38,080 nucleotides of DNA from positions 1 through 38,080 of IMG/VR virus record IMGVR_UViG_3300046517_000805; one strand, written 5' to 3'. The position numbers were made by a program, and so were the translations under genes. Position 1 is the stretch's first letter, and every line of letters starts with the position of its first letter. Below are positions 18,731 through 26,672 of the stretch, piece after piece. Under the pieces are notes generated by a model. It saw only the letters and a list, made by a program, of their open reading frames with translations. It did not search any database and had not been told where the DNA came from. The stretch is from a virus.

Positions 18731-20053
18731 ATGTCCGAGGACATGGGACTTGCAACCAGGCTCCGCGATGACCGGCAGAAGCTGTGGCACGAGGCTAAGG
18801 GCCTCCTGAACAGCGAGAACCGCTCTGCGGAGGACACCCAGCGCATCGACGCCATCATGGAAGAGCTCGATACCGTTGACACCCGGATGAAGACCGTGGT
18901 GGAAGCCGAGAAGCGCTCCCGTCAGGCTGACGAGGCGTACAACGAGATGTCCGGCAAGGCCGCTGAGCGCGCCGTGGCGTCCCGCGACCCCGAGTTCGAT
19001 GAGCAGCTCCGCAAGTTCATCGAAGGTGACCCGTACGTCAAGCGCGTGGACATTGAGCGGCGTTCCGCCGGCGTGATCGACGGCGAGTACTTCCGTGCGC
19101 AGGCATACCGGATGCGCGCCCAGGCAGCCGTGCCTGACGAAGTTCTCCTCCGTACCCTCGGTACCGGCGGCTCCGCCTCCAACACCCAGGGCTCGTCCGT
19201 CGTGCCCGTGGACTTCTACAACCGCCTCATCGCGTACCTGATCGAGGTATCCGGAATCCTCCAGACCGGCCCCACCGTCTGGAAGACCACCGGCGGTGAG
19301 CAGATCAACGTCCCCGTGGCAACTGCCCACGTGACCGCCGCAACGGCTGCCCAGGCCGGCGTCCTGCCGACCTCCGAGCCGTCGCTGAGCCAGAAGCAGC
19401 TGAACGCTCAGAAGTTCGGGCACCTCGTGTACCTGAGCCGCGAGCTCATCGATGACAAGGCAGTTGACCTCCTGGGTTACCTCGCAATGTCGGCTGGCCG
19501 CGCCATCGGCAACGCCTTCGGCTCCGCGCTGGTACTCGGCGGCAACGGAATCACGGGCGGCTTGATCCCGTCCATCTCCGCAGGCACCACGGGTGCCCCG
19601 TCTGCATCGGCGCTCGCAGCCGGCCAGATTGCTGGCGGTGCGGTCTACAACGACCTCATCGACATGGAGTACTCCATCATCTCGGCTTACCGGCAGTCCA
19701 AGAGCTGCTATTGGTTGGCCGCCGATAAGACTATCGGCGGGTTCAGGAAGCTCGTGGACAAGAACGGGCGCGCCCTCTGGGAGCCGTCCACGGTCCTGGG
19801 TGCCCCTGACCTCCTGCTCGGAAAGCCGCTGATCTGCGACCCCTACGTACCGGCGGTGGCCCCGTCCGCTAAGTCGCTGGTGTTCGGCGACTTCAGCCAG
19901 ATGGCCGTTCGCCTGGTCGGCGGCCTGAGGTTCGAGCGGTCGGACGACTTCAAGTTCGACTCCGACGTGATCAGCTTCCGGGCTGTGATCCGTGGAGACG
20001 GAAACGTCCTGGACGCGACCGGCCTGAAGTACTTCGTGGGCAACGCGGCCTAA
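18731..20053 (+). CDS. Major capsid protein (HK97 fold)
   Basis: 440 residues from ATG 18731, AGGAG ahead. Residues about 1-110 are a helical delta-type scaffold (RLRDDRQKLWHEAKGLL, MEELDTVDTRMKTVV) expected to be removed by the protease. After it come GSSVVPVDFYNRLIAYL, TGGEQINVPVA, KFGHLVYLSRELIDDKAVD, GLIPSI and KSLVFGDFSQMAVRLVGGLRFERSDDFKFDSD, the standard order of the HK97 capsid family. Preceded by its own promoter candidate and closed by a perfect terminator, so it is probably transcribed strongly and separately. Confidence 0.95.
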   Translation: MSEDMGLATRLRDDRQKLWHEAKGLLNSENRSAEDTQRIDAIMEELDTVDTRMKTVVEAEKRSRQADEAYNEMSGKAAERAVASRDPEFDEQLRKFIEGDPYVKRVDIERRSAGVIDGEYFRAQAYRMRAQAAVPDEVLLRTLGTGGSASNTQGSSVVPVDFYNRLIAYLIEVSGILQTGPTVWKTTGGEQINVPVATAHVTAATAAQAGVLPTSEPSLSQKQLNAQKFGHLVYLSRELIDDKAVDLLGYLAMSAGRAIGNAFGSALVLGGNGITGGLIPSISAGTTGAPSASALAAGQIAGGAVYNDLIDMEYSIISAYRQSKSCYWLAADKTIGGFRKLVDKNGRALWEPSTVLGAPDLLLGKPLICDPYVPAVAPSAKSLVFGDFSQMAVRLVGGLRFERSDDFKFDSDVISFRAVIRGDGNVLDATGLKYFVGNAA

Positions 20054-20064
20054 GCTAAAAGGAG

Positions 20065-20100
20065 AGCCCGCTGGTAGACTAACTACCAGCGGGCTTTCTT
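20065..20100 (+). terminator. Rho-independent terminator after the capsid gene
   Basis: Perfect 13-bp stem AGCCCGCTGGTAG/CTACCAGCGGGCT with loop ACTAA, then TTCTT. Confidence 0.9.
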
Positions 20101-20119
20101 CAAGTTACAGGAGCAGTAA

Positions 20120-20530
20120 ATGGCTGAAGTTCAGATGCTGTGCTCTATCCAGGGCGGCCGGGGTGACGGCCGGGAATGGCCGCCGTTCATGGGCATCATC
20201 GACGTTCCTGACGGTGAGGCTGAAGACCTCGTCAGCGGAGCCCTGGCCCAGTGGCCGGAAGACCCGGATACAGGCGACAGCGAGCCGGAGGACGTGCCGG
20301 AGGACGAGGACGCCGAAGCTGACTTCGAAGACTCCGACGAGGACGCCGAAGCTGAGCCTGACGAGGATTTCGACAATGACGAGGAACCGCTTCCTGACGT
20401 AAAGCGAAAGCCTTACGTGAACGAGTCGCGCAATAAGTGGATCACGTACGCAGTATCCAGGGGAATGCCGCCCGAGGAGGCCCACGTGTCCACTAAGAAT
20501 GCCCTCGTCAAGAAGTACAAGGATCTATAG
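20120..20530 (+). CDS. Acidic hypothetical protein with C-terminal helical domain
   Basis: 136 residues from ATG 20120 (AGGAG 6 nt upstream). Three parts: a short beta-like N-terminus (AEVQMLCSIQGGRG...PPFMGIIDVPDG), a strongly acidic linker (about 54-95, many D/E), and a basic C-terminus RNKWITYAVSRGMPPEEAH, then TKNALVKKYKDL, which resembles SAP/Rho-N-like domains found in phage proteins next to capsid genes. Likely a head accessory or connector-assembly protein; not certain. Confidence 0.65.
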   Translation: MAEVQMLCSIQGGRGDGREWPPFMGIIDVPDGEAEDLVSGALAQWPEDPDTGDSEPEDVPEDEDAEADFEDSDEDAEAEPDEDFDNDEEPLPDVKRKPYVNESRNKWITYAVSRGMPPEEAHVSTKNALVKKYKDL

Positions 20531-20533
20531 TTT

Positions 20534-20548
20534 CCGGTAAGCTACCGG
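20534..20548 (+). other. Intergenic hairpin
   Basis: CCGGTA-AGC-TACCGG, followed by TACACT (20551-20556). Could end or regulate the transcript before the gene at 20593. Confidence 0.35.
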
Positions 20549-20592
20549 CTTACACTGGGAATTGAGTACCTGGCTACCAGAGGAAGGCAATC

Positions 20593-21057
20593 ATGGCTGA
20601 CCAGAACCAGACGAGCGGTGCGGGCAAGGGCCGTGGCCGGGCAGGCGACCAGACCGCTCAGCCGGGACAGGCCGAGGGACTGCTTCCGTTCGGCATCCAG
20701 AACCCGCTCACCACGGGCATGCCCGGAACGACTCCCACGTCTCCTGGCGCGGACGACCCTACGACCGTTCCCGGCCAGGTGCCGGATGAGGTCTTCGGAA
20801 CTCAGCTCGTCAATGACACCGGCATGGACGGCTCCACGGGCGCTAGCTCGCCTGTATCGTCCGGCGCGTCCTACACCGATCCGTTCGGGTTCCTGGCTGG
20901 CGGCGGCGCAGGTGACGAGACCGGCGGTTCCACGGACACGGAGTCCCAGGGCAACAAGTACGGCGAGAATACCATGATCGGCATCGCGGGCACCGGCCAG
21001 CCGAAGACCACGAACATTGAGGGCGGAAGCTTCCTCATTGGCGGGAAGAAGGTGTAA
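20593..21057 (+). CDS. Glycine/threonine-rich low-complexity protein
   Basis: 154 residues from ATG 20593 (GAGGAAGG upstream). Rich in G, T, S, P, D and almost free of predicted helices; probably disordered. The end GIAGTGQPKTTNIEGGSFLIGGKKV looks more ordered. Lies in a run of small proteins after the capsid gene, so a head decoration or assembly role is plausible. No family recognised. Confidence 0.6.
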   Translation: MADQNQTSGAGKGRGRAGDQTAQPGQAEGLLPFGIQNPLTTGMPGTTPTSPGADDPTTVPGQVPDEVFGTQLVNDTGMDGSTGASSPVSSGASYTDPFGFLAGGGAGDETGGSTDTESQGNKYGENTMIGIAGTGQPKTTNIEGGSFLIGGKKV

Positions 21058-21060
21058 GTC

Positions 21061-21216
21061 GTGGTGCAGGACATCTCAGGGCAGCTTCCCGCGAAGCCAT
21101 TCGGACGGGACCTGGGCTACCAGGGCGCATTGCCGTTCTTCCCTGAGCCTGAGCCGACCACGATGGAAGAACTACTCACGGGAGAGGAGGGCAAGAGCGA
21201 TGAAGGACCTGAGTAG
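21061..21216 (+). CDS. Small hypothetical protein (51 residues)
   Basis: GTG 21061, 3 nt after the previous stop, to TAG 21214-21216. VVQDISGQLPAKPFGRDLGY...PEPEPTTMEELL and an acidic end. Overlaps the next gene by 17 nt. No family recognised. Confidence 0.6.
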   Translation: MVQDISGQLPAKPFGRDLGYQGALPFFPEPEPTTMEELLTGEEGKSDEGPE

Positions 21217-21469
21217 CCTAGCGCCGGATTTCGGCGTGGTGCTTACCGCCGGGGAATCCCAGGCGGCTGGCAACACCGTTTCCACGCTCGCCAAGGAAGT
21301 CTCCATGTGCGCCCCGGGCTCTGATCCTGTTGACCCGATGCCCCAGATTGGCGCTAAGGAGGACTCGCCGGCTCTCACGGCCAGCGGGACCATCACGCAC
21401 GACAGCGTACTGACCCAGGGGAACGACTCGCTCCCGTCCGGCAACACGTGGAAGAAGGCAGGTGATTAA
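21200..21469 (+). CDS. Hypothetical protein
   Basis: 89 residues from ATG 21200 with GAGGAGG upstream. Starts KDLSSLAPDFGVVLTAGESQ and ends LTQGNDSLPSGNTWKKAGD. Extended, Ser/Thr/Asp-rich, like its neighbours. No family recognised. Confidence 0.6.
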   Translation: MKDLSSLAPDFGVVLTAGESQAAGNTVSTLAKEVSMCAPGSDPVDPMPQIGAKEDSPALTASGTITHDSVLTQGNDSLPSGNTWKKAGD

Positions 21470-21470
21470 C

Positions 21471-21665
21471 ATGGCTGAGCAGATGCAGGGCACGATTCGC
21501 CCCAGTGTTGAGGGTAACTCCTCCGACAACGGCTACGACGCCACCAGCGACGCTCCTGTCGCCGGGTACGTCAAGGTTGACTCCGGCAAGGTCGGTCCCA
21601 CCCTGACCGGCGGAGACGACTGGGCAGCGGCAGCAGCGGGTGACTCGCACTACTCCCAGGTCTAA
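21471..21665 (+). CDS. Hypothetical protein
   Basis: 64 residues from ATG 21471, one base after the previous stop (TAA 21467-21469); in-frame GTG 21462 is the alternative. MAEQMQGTIRPSVEG, then SDAPVAGYVKVDSGKVGPTL. Low complexity. Last gene before the terminator. Confidence 0.6.
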   Translation: MAEQMQGTIRPSVEGNSSDNGYDATSDAPVAGYVKVDSGKVGPTLTGGDDWAAAAAGDSHYSQV

Positions 21666-21674
21666 CCGACGACG

Positions 21675-21707
21675 AAGCCCCGTTAACAGTCGCTGTTAAC
21701 GGGGCTT
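21675..21707. terminator. Two-way terminator between convergent operons
   Basis: Perfect 15-bp stem AAGCCCCGTTAACAG/CTGTTAACGGGGCTT with loop TCG. It separates the plus head module from the minus membrane operon that ends at 21720. Confidence 0.9.
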
Positions 21708-21719
21708 CTCGCTGTCCGG

Positions 21720-21968
21720 CTAGTGCCGTTCGTACAAGTGCCACACCAGGCCAAGATTTCGCTGGGTAGTTCCCCGGTAAACGTAGTTATCCGGTATTAC
21801 CTGCCCGGTGCCGAATACCTGGAAGTGCCTGGAGTCGAACCAGGAATTCGTTTCCGTCCAGAACTCCACTGTGTTCAGGTTCTTGACAGCCACAGCTAGC
21901 ACGACCCCGCAAGTAATCTCGTGGTCCTGATCGTCCACGGGCACTTCGTAACGGTACACGCTCTTCAC
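21720..21968 (-). CDS. DUF7352-like small protein
   Basis: 82 residues from GTG 21968. KSVYRYEVPVDDQDHEI, then VVLAVAVKN, FWTETN, HFQVFGTGQVIPDNYVYRGT and LVWHLYERH fit a small beta-rich family common in phages and actinobacteria (Y-R-Y-x-V-P-V-D-D; V-F-G-T-G-x-x-I/L-P). Function unknown. Last gene of the minus operon. Confidence 0.7.
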   Translation of the reverse strand: MKSVYRYEVPVDDQDHEITCGVVLAVAVKNLNTVEFWTETNSWFDSRHFQVFGTGQVIPDNYVYRGTTQRNLGLVWHLYERH

Positions 21969-21978
21969 GTACAGCCCT

Positions 21979-22908
21979 TTACTTGCCGGCGGACGGGATG
22001 ACGACGCCGCTGCTGGACCCCGGCCAGCAGGAGAAGCCCGGCTGGTTCTGGATCTGGCCGTCAGCTAGCCCGTTGAAGCACTGCTGAGCGAGCACGAGCG
22101 GGTTCTTGGAGATGCTCTTCTGGATGATGGCGTTGGCGTCGGCCTGCTGCTGAGCCGTCTTCACGGCTTCCTTGGCCTTGTCGGTCTGCGCCGTCTGGGC
22201 GAGCACGGAGTTGATCCGGTCGGTGACCGTCTGGTCGTACTGAAGCGGCTCAACGACGAGCGTGTCCACCGTGACGTACTGCCCGATCCGCGCGCTGAGC
22301 GCGTCCTGTACCCGCTGGGACAACTGGGCGGTGGACGGGTTGTCCGGCGAGCCGGCCTTGGCTCCGGTGGACAGCGGCAGGATCGGGTCGTAGCCGTCGT
22401 AGACGCTGTTCATGGCGACGTTCAGCGAGGGCTTGACCAGGGCGGTCTCAACCTGTGAGGTGTTGCCCTTGTACTGGCGGAACAGCGTGTCCACAGCCCC
22501 CTTCTGCACCTGCCAGCGGAACTTGACCTCCGCCTGAGCGGTCTGCTGGCCGGCCACCCTGACAGTCAGGGTGTAGTCGGTCGGCTGGACGCTCTCGTCC
22601 ATGAGCGCCATGTTCTCCCACGGGGCGATCCAGTGCGCACCGGGGCTGACGTAGCCGAGCACCTTGCCGAACGACGTGGTGACGCCGATGTCGTAGGTGC
22701 CGACAGAGTTGAACGAGCTGGCGAGTACGAGGCTGCCGCCGAGGATTCCGAGGATTGCCGCCACGATGAACGCCCCGACCGCGCCGCCCGTTGCGCCGTT
22801 ACTGTCGGGGGAATCGCTCTTGGCCACGACTGTGCAGACGCCGCCGATGAAGAGCGCGATGAAGAAGAACGCGCCCACTACGAGCGCGCAGATGAACAAA
22901 CCAGGCAT
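21979..22908 (-). CDS. SPFH/Band 7 membrane protein
   Basis: 309 residues from ATG 22908 (GGGAAGG upstream). Two hydrophobic helices (about 4-28 and 45-66), then the SPFH domain: GTYDIGVTTSFGKVLGYVSPGAHWIAPWE, VQPTDYTLTVRVAG, KFRWQVQKGAVDTLFRQYKG, followed by a coiled coil (TDKAKEAVKTAQQQADANAIIQKSIS). SPFH proteins assemble large rings in membranes and regulate proteases or local membrane structure. In a phage it may organise the infected-cell membrane or oppose host defence; that is inferred. Confidence 0.85.
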   Translation of the reverse strand: MPGLFICALVVGAFFFIALFIGGVCTVVAKSDSPDSNGATGGAVGAFIVAAILGILGGSLVLASSFNSVGTYDIGVTTSFGKVLGYVSPGAHWIAPWENMALMDESVQPTDYTLTVRVAGQQTAQAEVKFRWQVQKGAVDTLFRQYKGNTSQVETALVKPSLNVAMNSVYDGYDPILPLSTGAKAGSPDNPSTAQLSQRVQDALSARIGQYVTVDTLVVEPLQYDQTVTDRINSVLAQTAQTDKAKEAVKTAQQQADANAIIQKSISKNPLVLAQQCFNGLADGQIQNQPGFSCWPGSSSGVVIPSAGK

Positions 22909-22947
22909 GTGCCTGCCTTCCCTGAGTTGGTGACGAGGACTGTAACG

Positions 22948-23265
22948 TCAGTCCTGGAACACATATTCCGTCGCGTGTGGGTTATCTATGAGCTCCCCCT
23001 TGTACCGGGCGAACTCCCGCAGCTCGTGGTACTCCGCCTCCTTGAGGATGGTCTTCCACCAGGACAGGAAGGTTGCCTCGTCACTACGGGCAAGGTCTGG
23101 GATCAGGCGTCGTATGGCGAACTGCACGGGCTTCAGCGTGCGTGAGTCCAGTACCTCGGCAGTAATGAAGAGTGAGGTCTCTTCTTCTGGCAAGATAACA
23201 GTGCTAAGAGCGAAATGCCATCCCGGCTTGTAGCTGAGGTTCTTGACGACTTCACTCAGGTTCAC
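22948..23265 (-). CDS. Hypothetical protein
   Basis: 105 residues from GTG 23265. This start gives AAGGAG 6 nt upstream and the 4-nt GTGA overlap; ATG 23271 would touch the Shine-Dalgarno. Alternating beta/helix (WHFALSTVILPEEETSLFITAEV, FLSWWKTILKEAEYHELREF). No family recognised. Confidence 0.65.
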   Translation of the reverse strand: MNLSEVVKNLSYKPGWHFALSTVILPEEETSLFITAEVLDSRTLKPVQFAIRRLIPDLARSDEATFLSWWKTILKEAEYHELREFARYKGELIDNPHATEYVFQD

Positions 23266-23852
23266 GACCATCTCCTTAGCTCGCCTTGCTCCGGTCGTTT
23301 CATCAGGTAGCCGATGTCCCGCGAGTTGACGGGCTTGAGGTCCCAGGCGTCCAGGCCCACGTGGACAGAGTGGTTGCTGGTAGCGCGCTCAGGTGAGTGC
23401 AGGTGCCCGTGCAGCAGCCAGGCTCCCTCGTCACGCAGGCGGAACTGGGTGTCCCGGTCAACCTCAGTGTGATCGCCGGAGTACGGGAAGTGGGACAGCA
23501 GGACGGTCTCGCCTTCGATCCGGGTCTTGGCGAACGCCTGGACAGACTCGAACACGGTCATCCACTTGCGCTGGTGCTTTCGCGCGTCCTTGTGCGCGGG
23601 CCATACCGCGTCGTGGTTGCCGGTGACGAGGTGCTTGTGCCCGTTCAGCTGCCGGACAGCTTCCAGGAAATCATCGCCGTGACCGCCTACAGTCACGTCG
23701 CCGAGGTGCCACACGATGTCCTGGGGCTGCACGACGCTGTTCCAGGATTCGATGATCACGCGGTCATGCATGTCAGTATCAGGAAAGCCCCGGAGCTCAG
23801 CCACCTTCTTGTGGAAGAAATGCGTGTCCGAGGTAAACCAGACGTTGCTCAC
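23262..23852 (-). CDS. Calcineurin-like metallophosphoesterase
   Basis: 196 residues. Full set of metal ligands: D9-x-H11 (SDTHFFH), GD51-52, GNHD (78-81), SHFP (120-123) and GHLH (149-152). Phage members cleave phosphodi- or monoesters, sometimes cyclic nucleotides or nucleotide 5'-phosphates; some could remove defence signals. GTG start overlaps the previous gene by 4 nt. Substrate unknown. Confidence 0.9.
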   Translation of the reverse strand: MSNVWFTSDTHFFHKKVAELRGFPDTDMHDRVIIESWNSVVQPQDIVWHLGDVTVGGHGDDFLEAVRQLNGHKHLVTGNHDAVWPAHKDARKHQRKWMTVFESVQAFAKTRIEGETVLLSHFPYSGDHTEVDRDTQFRLRDEGAWLLHGHLHSPERATSNHSVHVGLDAWDLKPVNSRDIGYLMKRPEQGELRRWS

Positions 23853-24058
23853 TCGCGAAACCCTCCTTCGTTCCAGGGCTTCAGGCCCATCTCGTCTTCA
23901 TCCCGGGCTATCTGCCCGTAGAATTCCGCGTCGCTTACTCCTCGCGAGTTAGATTTCACGTCCTGGACTGCCTGCCGGGTTTCACTAACTGCTACTAGGA
24001 TGCCGATCAAGGTCAGCGTGCCCAGGATTGTCATTGCGACTACGAACCCGATGTCCAC
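23849..24058 (-). CDS. Small single-pass membrane protein
   Basis: 69 residues from GTG 24058 (AAGGGA 5 nt upstream). N-terminal helix IGFVVAMTILGTLTLIGILVAV, then a soluble charged tail (SETRQAVQDVKS, FYGQIARDEDEMG). A longer version of this frame upstream is antisense shadow of the next gene. Could be a holin/anti-holin or partner of the adjacent membrane proteins. Confidence 0.6.
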   Translation of the reverse strand: MDIGFVVAMTILGTLTLIGILVAVSETRQAVQDVKSNSRGVSDAEFYGQIARDEDEMGLKPWNEGGFRE

Positions 24059-24069
24059 GAATTTCCCTT

Positions 24070-24969
24070 CTAGTGCGCGTGGCCGGCAGGGCCGATGGGG
24101 GACAGGAGGTACGTGCCGTAAGCCGCGAGCAACAGCAGGAACGGGGCTGCCGTGACGAGGACTACGCCCATGTACTTGCCGTGGCTTTTGCACTCGTGCC
24201 CGCTGGCGATCAGGTAGTCGTGCCGGCGCTGGTAGTTCGGCGGGAACCACCCGGGAACCTTGCGCCCTTCGCCGATTCGGTCTTCCAGCGAGAAGAGCTG
24301 GATAGTGGAGAAGGTCGGCGCGAGTACCCTCTTGGCGGCGACACCGGATACGATGCCGATCACGGTCACGAGGAGTGCCCCGGAGCCGATCCAGCTGCCG
24401 ATGAACGCGTTGCCCGTGGTGATGCCCCACTTGTTCAGGGCGTCTCCCGCGCCGACTGCCGTGAACAGCGCGATCAGGCCCGTGGCCACGGCGATTGCCG
24501 TCAGGAACGCGGCGGGCACGGACAGGAGCATCTGCCACGGCTTCAGGCGCGGGTGCCTCTTGAGGCCGACCGTCACGCTCCCGACCAGGAGGCCGACCAC
24601 GAACCCGATGATGACGTGCCGAACGTCGTGGCTGATCGTGATCCACAGCTTCGGCCGGGCCGGGCTGGTGATGCCGAACATCTGATTGCCGAAGAGGGCC
24701 TGAAGGTGGTTGGGCAGCCGGTCCCACCAGTCACCCGGCTTGACGCTCCCGACGATCGTAATGTCCTGGCCGCCCTTGGCCTGGGTCTTGTAGCTGATCT
24801 GCGTGAACAGGTAGTAGACGGCAGAGCCGATCGGGACGGCGAGCTGGGCCAGGACGAAGCCCCACGCGGCCATGATGGCAAGCTGCGCCTTGCTGAGCTT
24901 GTACTTCTTGAGCAGCAGGACGTCAGGGCTGAGGATCTTCGGCTTGCGGATGGCTGATAGCACGGTCAT
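24070..24969 (-). CDS. Multi-pass membrane protein, unknown
   Basis: 299 residues with about five helices: near 31-55, 118-137, 147-175, 190-212 and 270-292. A soluble loop of about 60 residues after the first helix (KTQAKGGQDITIVGSVKPGDWWDRL) and another before the last (LEDRIGEGRKVPGWFPPNYQRRHDYL). ATG 24969 overlaps the upstream gene by 4 nt. Not recognised; possibly a partner of the SPFH protein. Confidence 0.65.
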   Translation of the reverse strand: MTVLSAIRKPKILSPDVLLLKKYKLSKAQLAIMAAWGFVLAQLAVPIGSAVYYLFTQISYKTQAKGGQDITIVGSVKPGDWWDRLPNHLQALFGNQMFGITSPARPKLWITISHDVRHVIIGFVVGLLVGSVTVGLKRHPRLKPWQMLLSVPAAFLTAIAVATGLIALFTAVGAGDALNKWGITTGNAFIGSWIGSGALLVTVIGIVSGVAAKRVLAPTFSTIQLFSLEDRIGEGRKVPGWFPPNYQRRHDYLIASGHECKSHGKYMGVVLVTAAPFLLLLAAYGTYLLSPIGPAGHAH

Positions 24970-25301
24970 GACGTGTGACCTTTCCGGTAGGCGAGCCGGG
25001 CGTCCGGGTTCTTGTGCATGAACTGCTCCGCAGTGTCGAGTACCGCTGACTCAAAGGAGTTAACCCGGGCCATCAGGACGCTAGTACGCTGGAGGGCCGC
25101 GTACGTGAAGCTTCCGGCCTCCCAGATATCACCGGGTTCAGGCTTGAGGACCGGGGTAACGGCGGACAGGGGCACCGTCCAGAGCACAGTGGAACCTGCT
25201 TCTCGCACATCCACGATGGGGTACGGGGAATGGTCACTGTACACGTACGCCAACTCTGCCTCCATGTCCAGCTGGACGCGTACCTTGTCTCCTGTCCTCA
25301 T
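24966..25301 (-). CDS. Hypothetical protein
   Basis: 111 residues from ATG 25301 with AAGGAG 6 nt upstream; it also overlaps the previous stop by 4 nt. Starts RTGDKVRVQLDMEAELAY, an SH3/OB-like beta segment, then a helical half (AALQRTSVLMARVNSFES). No family recognised. Confidence 0.65.
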   Translation of the reverse strand: MRTGDKVRVQLDMEAELAYVYSDHSPYPIVDVREAGSTVLWTVPLSAVTPVLKPEPGDIWEAGSFTYAALQRTSVLMARVNSFESAVLDTAEQFMHKNPDARLAYRKGHTS

Positions 25302-25591
25302 GACTTCTCCTTGCTCTCCTTGATCGTGACTTCCTCGAAGCCCCCGAGCCGCTGCATGATCCGGACGTAGTTGCACAGGTGCCCGAACGTGTCGTAGAAC
25401 CAGCGGCACATGGCTTCCCCGGTCTCCGGGTGCTGGCCGTAGCTTAGCGTCTCATGACAGGGGATTCCCTGGCTGCCCTGCTGGGTAGCCTCGTTCACCA
25501 GGCCCTTGACGCGCCCTGGCCGCAGGCCCATCACGTTACCAGGCCGGCCGATGCACGTGGCGCACTGCTCTGACAGTACTCTTGGCTTCAT
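25298..25591 (-). CDS. Cys-rich hypothetical protein
   Basis: 97 residues from ATG 25591. CATCIGRPGN, IPCHETL, MCRWF and HLCNY place four to five Cys and two His in a pattern suited to zinc or iron-sulfur binding. The phage-typical CATCIGRPG resembles N-termini of small actinophage proteins of unknown role. First gene of the minus operon, divergent from the sugar cassette. Confidence 0.6.
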   Translation of the reverse strand: MKPRVLSEQCATCIGRPGNVMGLRPGRVKGLVNEATQQGSQGIPCHETLSYGQHPETGEAMCRWFYDTFGHLCNYVRIMQRLGGFEEVTIKESKEKS

Positions 25592-25634
25592 GGCCACTGT
25601 AACCCCGGTGATCAGGCAGGTATTCCTCGTCAGG

Positions 25635-25640
25635 TAGACT
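25635..25640 (+). promoter_or_regulatory. -10 box of the sugar cassette (leaderless)
   Basis: TAGACT exactly 6 nt before GTG 25647. Same geometry as the terminase gene. Confidence 0.55.
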
Positions 25641-25646
25641 TTCCGC

Positions 25647-26672
25647 GTGAAGATCTTCAGCACGCACGACGGCGCAGGATGCGGGTATTACCGGGTCGTG
25701 GTGCCCCTCACGGAGCTCAGCAAGCACGGGCACAGCGTAACCTTGCTGGACCAGAAGGAGCGCGTGCCCAGGGCTGATGACTACCTTGAGGGCGGCTGGG
25801 ACCTCGTGGTGGGCCAGCGGCTGTCCAACTACGACGGCATGATGCTGTGGCGCAAGACGCGGCTGCGGGGCAGCAAGATCGTCTACGAGCTGGACGACGA
25901 CATCTGGAACGTGACGCAGGAGAACTTCATGGCGTACACCGTTTACCAGGACGCCGCCCTGCGCGAGGCCGTCAAGGGCTACATGGAGATCTCGGACCTC
26001 GTCACCACGACGACGCCCTACCTTGCCGAGGTATTCAGCGAGTGGAACCCTGACGTGGAAGTGCTGCCGAACTGCATTCCCGGCTGGGTGCTGGACCTGC
26101 CCCGGATGAACGAGGGTGAGCCGCCAGGGGGCAGGCGGCCGAGGATCGGCTGGGTCGGCGGCGCGTCGCACGGCAGGGACATTCACGCAGCCTCGCCGGC
26201 CGTGCGCAGGTTCATGAAGCGGAACCCGGGCTGGGACCTGTACCTTGGCGGATCGGATTACCGGTCGGCGTTCAAGGTGCCGTTCAACCGGACGATCTAC
26301 GCGCCGTGGAAGCAGGTCAACCACGATCCTGCCGGCTTCTACTCCTCATACGATTTTGAGATCGGCATCTGCCCGCTGCTGGCCACGAGGTTCGCCCGGT
26401 CCAAGTCTGCGGTCAAGGCCCTGGAGATGACAGCCCGGGGAATCCCGGTGGTTGCCACTGACATTGAAGCGTACCAGGGATTCATAACTCACGGTGTTAA
26501 CGGGTTCCTCGCCAAGACTGACCATGAGTGGCTGCGGTACCTGAACGAGCTGGCTAACGACGGGAGCCTGAGGTACCGGATGGCTCAGGACGCCCGGAGG
26601 ATGGCGGGCGCGTACACCATTGAGAACCGGTGGGAAGACTGGGCACGCGCGTACGGTAAGCTGCTGGCATGA
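25647..26672 (+). CDS. Glycosyltransferase, GT4-type (GT-B)
   Basis: 341 residues. N-terminal Rossmann half starts MKIFSTHDGAGCGYYRVVVPL; KIVYELDDDIWN and VEVLPNCIPGW are shared with GT4 enzymes. The C-terminal half has RIGWVGGASHGRDI, then KSAVKALEMTARGIPVVAT, then GVNGFLA, the nucleotide-sugar binding region. Retaining transfer of a sugar in the cytoplasm. First gene of a nine-gene run with 4-nt overlaps; the start follows TAGACT by 6 nt with no Shine-Dalgarno. Confidence 0.9.
   Translation: MKIFSTHDGAGCGYYRVVVPLTELSKHGHSVTLLDQKERVPRADDYLEGGWDLVVGQRLSNYDGMMLWRKTRLRGSKIVYELDDDIWNVTQENFMAYTVYQDAALREAVKGYMEISDLVTTTTPYLAEVFSEWNPDVEVLPNCIPGWVLDLPRMNEGEPPGGRRPRIGWVGGASHGRDIHAASPAVRRFMKRNPGWDLYLGGSDYRSAFKVPFNRTIYAPWKQVNHDPAGFYSSYDFEIGICPLLATRFARSKSAVKALEMTARGIPVVATDIEAYQGFITHGVNGFLAKTDHEWLRYLNELANDGSLRYRMAQDARRMAGAYTIENRWEDWARAYGKLLA

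Noticed and set aside
23849-24727. 292-residue minus-strand protein
   Set aside because: All but the last 69 codons are the shadow of the membrane protein at 24070-24969; the short form has its own ribosome site.
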